20,696 nt of DNA from Rhodospirillales bacterium 47_12_T64 (GTDB lineage: Bacteria; Pseudomonadota; Alphaproteobacteria; Kiloniellales; Kiloniellaceae), in assembly GCA_002162915.1 (NCBI GenBank), contig MABB01000117.1:1-20696 (forward strand), written 5' to 3'. Every line of letters starts with the position of its first letter. The first letter of the stretch is position 1. This document shows positions 16,774-20,696 of the stretch, in pieces. The position numbers and the translations under genes are program-made. The notes beneath the pieces were generated by a model that saw only the letters and a list, made by a program, of their open reading frames with translations, was not told the origin of the DNA and searched no databases.

Positions 16774-18318
16774 CTAGTCTTCATCTCTCCGAATTAATGA
16801 TCTGCCGTCCATCTCGGCAGGCTGTTCCAGATGAAGTAAATCCAATATCGTTGGCGCAATGTCAGCAAGACGTCCATTGGCAATTTTGGTTACATTATCG
16901 GGCCCATTTACGAGTAAAATCGGAACAGGATTAAGTGTATGGGCGGTATGTGGCAAACCTGTGACTGGATCGAGCATCTCTTCTGCATTCCCATGATCGG
17001 CAGTAATCAGTAAGCGCCCACCAACTGACTGGGTTGCCGCATAAATATCTTGCAAGCAGTTATCCACCGTCTCTGCGGCTTCTATTGCAGCGTTGAGGTC
17101 GCCAGTATGGCCAACCATGTCACAGTTGGCAAAATTACAGATAAGCATCTCGTAATTACCGCTGGTGATAGCCTCACAGAGCTTTGTATTTACTTCAGGC
17201 GCTGACATGGATGGTTGAAGATCATAAGTCGCAACCTTTGGTGATGGAACAAGCGTGCGATCTTCACCAGGAAGAGGTTCTTCCACGCCACCATTGAAGA
17301 AGTAAGTCACGTGGGGATATTTCTCGGTTTCGGCAATTCGGAACTGGCGTAATCCTGCAGCGGAGACAATCTCGCCGAGGGTCTTGGTCAGGTCTCTGGG
17401 GGAGAACATGACGCCCATAGATTTAGCAAGTTTGTTAGAATAAGCCACCATGCCAAGGAAAGAACAGCACGTCGGGTGGTTGGCGCGATCAAATCCAGCA
17501 AAGTCGTTATCTATAAAAGCGTGTAAAATTTGTCGGGCCCGATCTGCGCGGAAGTTAGTCATGATAACGGCGTCGCCGTCCTTCATGCCCTGGTAGCCGT
17601 CCATAACGCAGGGAAGGACAAATTCGTCCCAAATTTTCTTTTCGTAGCTACGTGTGATGGCTTCTTCAGGAGTTGCAGCCTTTTCGCCTTGTCCTGCGGT
17701 GATCGCATCATAGGCGAGTTGTACCCGTTCCCAGCGGTTATCTCTGTCCATTGCATAATAACGGCCGAGAACTGTTCCGATGACAACACCGGGGGTTTCC
17801 CTTTGAAAGTCTTTAACAAAGTCAGAAGCGCTTTGTGGAGAAGTGTCGCGACCATCAAGGATTGCGTGAACAACAACAGGAACACCTGATTTTTCCAAGG
17901 CGCGGACCAAAGTTGATGTTTGTGACTGGTGACCGTGGACGCCACCATTAGAAATTACACCGAGAACCTGGGCGGTGCCGCCTGATTTTTTCAGCTTTGA
18001 TATGGTTTCAAGCAAGGCAGGATTTTGGGAAAAACTACCGTCTTCGATTGCGGTATCAATCCGGGGGAGGCTTTGCATGACAACGCGTCCGGCCCCGATG
18101 TTCATGTGCCCGACTTCAGAGTTACCCATTTGTCCATCTGGTAATCCGACGTCACGCCCACAGGTCGCAAGATAACCAAGGGGGACTTCGTTACTTAATC
18201 GATCCACAAGCGGGGTTTTTGCCAGATTGATAGCGTTATGGTCATCTTCCTTACGAAACCCCCATCCATCAAGAATGCAAAGAACAACGGGTTTTGGTTT
18301 CTGTATATTGGATGCCAT
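16774..18318 (-). CDS. gpmI: 2,3-bisphosphoglycerate-independent phosphoglycerate mutase
   Basis: Glycolytic and gluconeogenic enzyme that interconverts 3- and 2-phosphoglycerate using two Mn ions and a phosphoserine intermediate; 514 residues, the normal length. VLCILDGWG supplies metal ligand D17, and the phosphorylated serine is S67 in GNSEVGHMNIGAGR. The inserted transferase domain has HGHQS and DGRDTSP with NFRADRARQI, and the C-terminal phosphatase part has NCDMVGHTGD and ITADHGNAEEM. The ATG at 18316-18318 has no strong ribosome-binding site. It lies 164 bp after rlmH, and a promoter candidate occurs in that gap, so it may start a new transcript leading into envC-ctpA-yibQ-rppH. Confidence 0.97.
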   Translation of the reverse strand: MASNIQKPKPVVLCILDGWGFRKEDDHNAINLAKTPLVDRLSNEVPLGYLATCGRDVGLPDGQMGNSEVGHMNIGAGRVVMQSLPRIDTAIEDGSFSQNPALLETISKLKKSGGTAQVLGVISNGGVHGHQSQTSTLVRALEKSGVPVVVHAILDGRDTSPQSASDFVKDFQRETPGVVIGTVLGRYYAMDRDNRWERVQLAYDAITAGQGEKAATPEEAITRSYEKKIWDEFVLPCVMDGYQGMKDGDAVIMTNFRADRARQILHAFIDNDFAGFDRANHPTCCSFLGMVAYSNKLAKSMGVMFSPRDLTKTLGEIVSAAGLRQFRIAETEKYPHVTYFFNGGVEEPLPGEDRTLVPSPKVATYDLQPSMSAPEVNTKLCEAITSGNYEMLICNFANCDMVGHTGDLNAAIEAAETVDNCLQDIYAATQSVGGRLLITADHGNAEEMLDPVTGLPHTAHTLNPVPILLVNGPDNVTKIANGRLADIAPTILDLLHLEQPAEMDGRSLIRRDED

Positions 18319-18402
18319 GGATTGAGTAACTCTTTCGTATGTTTGTAATGTCTTGGTAATAGCTCGTTTTCGTTATGACCTGCCGAAGGAAATCTAGGAG
18401 TT

Positions 18403-18431
18403 AATATAGCCTTGTTTTAAGACAAATTCAC
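18403..18431 (-). promoter_or_regulatory. Candidate promoter for gpmI-envC-ctpA-yibQ-rppH
   Basis: Read on the minus strand, GTGAAT (18431-18426), 17 nt, then TATATT (18408-18403). The -10 matches TATAAT at five of six positions; the -35 is weak. It ends about 85 bp before the gpmI start. AAACAAGG occurs twice here on the minus strand (18441-18434 and 18417-18410), 24 bp apart, one copy just upstream of the -35 and one in the spacer. Confidence 0.35.
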
Positions 18432-18482
18432 GACCTTGTTTGATTTAAAAAGACATTTTAAGAATTACGTGAGGGGGTAATC

Positions 18483-18956
18483 CTAATCTCTATGATAAGG
18501 ATGCCCTGTCAAAATACAGGATGAGCGATAAATTTGTTCTGCAAATAATCCGCGGACCAACATATGAGGCCAGGTTAGTCGACCAAGACACAGGCTTTGC
18601 TGTGATTTGCTCTTTACTTCATCGGACAGGCCGTCTGCACCGCCGATGAGAAAAGCAATGTCTTGTTCGCCGCTATCTTGCCATTTTCCCAGAAGCTGGG
18701 AAAACTGTGGACTGGATAGATCCTTGCCCCTTTCGTCAAGGGTGACAATCTTGGCCCCCTTGGGGGCGGCGGCGAGGAGCAGTTCGCCTTCACGTTGCTT
18801 GAGTTGCGCAGCAGGCAAGTTTTTCTTTTCCTCAACTTCGCGAAGTTCGAGACTCCAGTTGAGGCGATTGCCTGTTAAACGTTTACAATAGAGTTCAAAA
18901 AGTTCCCTCGCCGGACCGGCCTTGGCCTTTCCGACAGCAACTAATGTTATACGCAT
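18483..18956 (-). CDS. rlmH: 23S rRNA pseudouridine-1915 N3-methyltransferase RlmH
   Basis: SPOUT-class methyltransferase that uses S-adenosylmethionine to methylate pseudouridine 1915 of 23S rRNA on the assembled 70S ribosome; 157 residues, the family length. MRITLVAVGKAKAGPARELF begins the protein. The cofactor-binding knot has FLIGGADGL (residues 102-110), and the C-terminus has GLFAEQIYRSSCILTGHPYHRD, the hallmark of RlmH. The start at 18956 lies 25 bp after the rsfS stop, and the rsfS-rlmH order is widely conserved. The ribosome-binding site is weak, so translation may depend on coupling to rsfS. Confidence 0.97.
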   Translation of the reverse strand: MRITLVAVGKAKAGPARELFELYCKRLTGNRLNWSLELREVEEKKNLPAAQLKQREGELLLAAAPKGAKIVTLDERGKDLSSPQFSQLLGKWQDSGEQDIAFLIGGADGLSDEVKSKSQQSLCLGRLTWPHMLVRGLFAEQIYRSSCILTGHPYHRD

Positions 18957-18981
18957 CTCAAGCCGTCACTAATAAATAGGA

Positions 18982-19359
18982 TTAGACGTCTTTTGAAGCA
19001 AATGGCTGTGCTGATTCAGGCAGCTCCAGACCCCACATTTTTTCCAAGTTATAAAAAGCTCGGACTTCTGGGCGGAAGAGGTGAACAACAACATCCCCGG
19101 CATCGACTAATACCCAATCACCACGTTCCTTACCCTCGGCAATGATACTCTTCATGCCTGAGCTTTTTAGGCCGCGCAGTAGATGGTCGGACATAGCTGA
19201 TACCTGACGGCTGGAGTTACCGCTAGCAATGACCATATAGTCAGCAATACTGGATTTTCCGGCAAGTTCGATAACGACAATATCTTCTGCTTTGTCGTCC
19301 TCAAGTGAGTTTCGAACTAATTCAAGCAGGTCACGGTTGTTGCCCGTAGTGTCCTGCAT
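18982..19359 (-). CDS. rsfS: Ribosomal silencing factor RsfS
   Basis: Binds ribosomal protein L14 and blocks joining of the subunits, lowering translation in starvation or stationary phase; 125 residues. The DUF143/Iojap core (about 10-112) has DIVVIELAGKSSIADYMVIASG and GDWVLVDAGDVVVHLF, both family hallmarks, with the typical ending YNLEKMWG. The ATG at 19357-19359 is preceded by GAGG at a good distance. It sits between nadD and rlmH, the usual order, but is separated from nadD by 219 bp of non-coding DNA that contains two palindromes, so it could have its own regulated promoter. Confidence 0.97.
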   Translation of the reverse strand: MQDTTGNNRDLLELVRNSLEDDKAEDIVVIELAGKSSIADYMVIASGNSSRQVSAMSDHLLRGLKSSGMKSIIAEGKERGDWVLVDAGDVVVHLFRPEVRAFYNLEKMWGLELPESAQPFASKDV

Positions 19360-19418
19360 CTTGGCCTCAGTGGCCGTAGATTCTCGTGGTATGATCGGTC
19401 TCCGTCAAAGGAACCTGC

Positions 19419-19432
19419 TCGTGAGGTCACGA
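19419..19432. promoter_or_regulatory. Palindrome TCGTGA-GG-TCACGA upstream of rsfS
   Basis: Perfect 6-bp dyad with a 2-bp centre, 60 bp upstream of the rsfS ATG, in a gap with no gene. Such compact dyads are typical of homodimeric regulator sites. There is no T-run next to it. Confidence 0.4.
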
Positions 19433-19458
19433 CTTCCCGCTGCAGGCAGTTGTAATAA

Positions 19459-19484
19459 GTTCTGTACTTATCGCTATACAGAAC
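19459..19484. promoter_or_regulatory. Inverted repeat GTTCTGTA-N10-TACAGAAC upstream of rsfS
   Basis: Perfect 8-bp dyad with a 10-bp centre, about 100 bp upstream of rsfS. It could be an operator, or an RNA hairpin at the end of the nadD transcript; no T-run follows on either strand. It does not match the alphaproteobacterial LexA pattern of GTTC direct repeats. Confidence 0.42.
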
Positions 19485-19578
19485 AACGAGTGTTGCCAAT
19501 AAGTTTAGCACACCAAAGGTGCGGCACTCTATATGTTAATGAACTTGGTTACAACAAAGGGATAAATTGGGTTCTCTT

Positions 19579-20253
19579 TTATGATTTTTTTCCCAGTTTG
19601 TGACCATTTCGAATGCCTGTTGAGGATAACTTGGATTGCTGTCCATGTATCAAAGTCCAGGCTGGAGCAGGAGAATGAAGAAGAACTCTCGACTTCTGTT
19701 CTGGGACTCGAGAGTGCCGAAATCGTTGTGCAGCCTTGGATGCAGAAGCCTGCAGTGAATAACCCGGACGGGCAAACACCGCAACTGTTACCGAGGTGAA
19801 TATATTCTGCCAGTCCCGCCAGCGAGAAATTTGGCTCAAATTGTCTGCGCCCATTAACCACACAAAGTTGACCTTGGGGAATCGAGAGACAAGCTTGGCA
19901 AGGGTATCGGCGGTATAAACGGAGTCCAGAAGGCTTTCAATTGTGGTGATACGGATTTTTGGGTGTTTCTGGAGGGCGAGTCCACTTGAAACACGTTCTG
20001 AAAGAGGTGCCATATCTCTTGTATCTTTAAGGGGATTTTGCGGGGAGACCAGCCACCATACCTCGTCAAGGTTCAACCGCTTTAGAGCGTCAACTGATAT
20101 CTGGTAATGTGCCCTATGGGCGGGGTTGAACGATCCCCCCAGTAATCCAATTTTGCTGCCATCTGTTGGAAGGGTCCCGCCGAGGCTATCGGCGAGGCTG
20201 TTCGGGCAGATGATTTTACCAAATTCAAGAGCTGGAGAACGCTTTTGTTTCAT
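19579..20253 (-). CDS. nadD: Nicotinate-nucleotide adenylyltransferase NadD
   Basis: Joins ATP and nicotinate mononucleotide to give deamido-NAD in NAD synthesis; about 224 residues. The nucleotide-binding loop reads GLLGGSFNPAHRAHYQIS, in which the usual HxGH is HRAH. DEVWWLVSPQNPLK and WLMGADNL are the expected substrate-binding segments, and the second ATP motif ISSTxIR appears as LSSTGIR near residues 209-215. I chose the ATG at 20251-20253; another ATG at 20272-20274 would add seven residues. Either way about 30-40 residues precede the first motif, rather long for the family. It lies just after proA (27-bp gap), the usual alphaproteobacterial order. Confidence 0.94.
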   Translation of the reverse strand: MKQKRSPALEFGKIICPNSLADSLGGTLPTDGSKIGLLGGSFNPAHRAHYQISVDALKRLNLDEVWWLVSPQNPLKDTRDMAPLSERVSSGLALQKHPKIRITTIESLLDSVYTADTLAKLVSRFPKVNFVWLMGADNLSQISRWRDWQNIFTSVTVAVFARPGYSLQASASKAAQRFRHSRVPEQKSRVLLHSPAPAWTLIHGQQSKLSSTGIRNGHKLGKKS

Positions 20254-20280
20254 TGCGTTACTTCGCCGACACATAAATCA

Positions 20281-20696
20281 TCAAGGTCGCGCGTGGCCTG
20301 TACCGCGCACGAGATATTTGTAACTTGTCAATTGATCTGCACCAACGGGACCACGGGCGTGTAGCTTACCTGTAGAGATTCCAATTTCGGCACCCATTCC
20401 AAACTGTCCACCGTCGGCGTACTGGGTAGAGGCATTGTGAATGACGATGCCTGCATCTACCTCTTGCTGGAAGATTGCGGCGGCTTTGGTATCTTCGGCG
20501 AGAATAGCTTCAGTGTGATGTGATCCATGGCGGTTAATATGGGAAATGGCATCGGCGATTCCACTTACTTTGCGAACAGAAAGGATGGCATCGAGGTACT
20601 CGGTATCCCAGTCCGCATCAACGGCTTCGTTCGCGCGGCTTTCCAACGCCTGGATAGTTGTATCTCCACGGATCTCACAGCCTTTTGCAATCAAGC
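20281..20696 (-). CDS. proA: Gamma-glutamyl phosphate reductase ProA (5' part outside window)
   Basis: C-terminal 138 codons of the NADPH-dependent enzyme that reduces glutamyl-5-phosphate to the semialdehyde in proline synthesis. Visible family segments are [16 protein letters not shown], a [14 protein letters not shown] stretch, [21 protein letters not shown] and the ending [19 protein letters not shown]. The catalytic cysteine and most of the nucleotide-binding domain lie before this part, beyond the right edge of the window. The stop at 20281-20283 is followed 27 bp later by nadD, consistent with a shared transcript. Confidence 0.95.
   Translation of the reverse strand, partial: LIAKGCEIRGDTTIQALESRANEAVDADWDTEYLDAILSVRKVSGIADAISHINRHGSHHTEAILAEDTKAAAIFQQEVDAGIVIHNASTQYADGGQFGMGAEIGISTGKLHARGPVGADQLTSYKYLVRGTGHARP

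Overview
The window is a chromosomal housekeeping region of an alphaproteobacterium. The evidence is the F1 ATP synthase operon in the order atpH-atpA-atpG-atpD-atpC with no Fo genes beside it, the neighbouring priA, fsa-type transaldolase, DUF484 and xerC genes, and a proA-nadD-rsfS-rlmH-gpmI-envC-ctpA-yibQ-rppH string. Base composition looks close to balanced by eye. A marine Rhodospirillales/Kiloniella/Sneathiella-like organism is possible, but that is only an impression from protein wording.

Layout. Positions 1-2336 (minus strand) hold a compact run, fsa-type transaldolase, then a DUF484 protein, then xerC, which leaves the window before its stop. Divergent from it, 2619-4871 (plus) is priA. 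A 409-bp non-coding stretch follows, and then 5281-10231 (plus) is the F1 ATP synthase operon, closed by a strong bidirectional terminator at 10251-10287. Positions 10304-12086 hold three small genes that look accessory: a PhnA/YjdM-family zinc-ribbon protein (minus), a GNAT acetyltransferase (plus) and a CHMI/tautomerase-family protein (plus). Positions 12143-20696 (minus) are a long co-directional run read from right to left: proA (partial), nadD, rsfS, rlmH, gpmI, envC-like, ctpA, yibQ-like and rppH. Many junctions in this run overlap or are only tens of bases apart.

How the genes fit together. The left cluster serves chromosome maintenance (XerC dimer resolution, PriA restart) and sugar-phosphate metabolism. 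The centre is the catalytic head of ATP synthase. The right cluster mixes proline and NAD synthesis, ribosome maturation or silencing (RlmH, RsfS), glycolysis (GpmI), periplasmic cell-wall remodelling (EnvC-like activator, CtpA protease, YibQ-like protein) and mRNA 5'-end processing (RppH). The gpmI-envC-yibQ neighbourhood is also found in enterobacteria, here with ctpA inserted.

I found no CRISPR array, IS element, prophage, rRNA or tRNA, and no convincing undescribed multi-gene system. The most interesting observations are non-coding: a 12-mer shared by the priA and atpH upstream regions, a tandem 13-bp repeat before the GNAT gene, two palindromes in an unusually long nadD-rsfS gap, and hairpins at gene boundaries. 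The YibQ-like protein also appears to lack its family's metal ligands and carries a His/Glu/Asp-rich linker.
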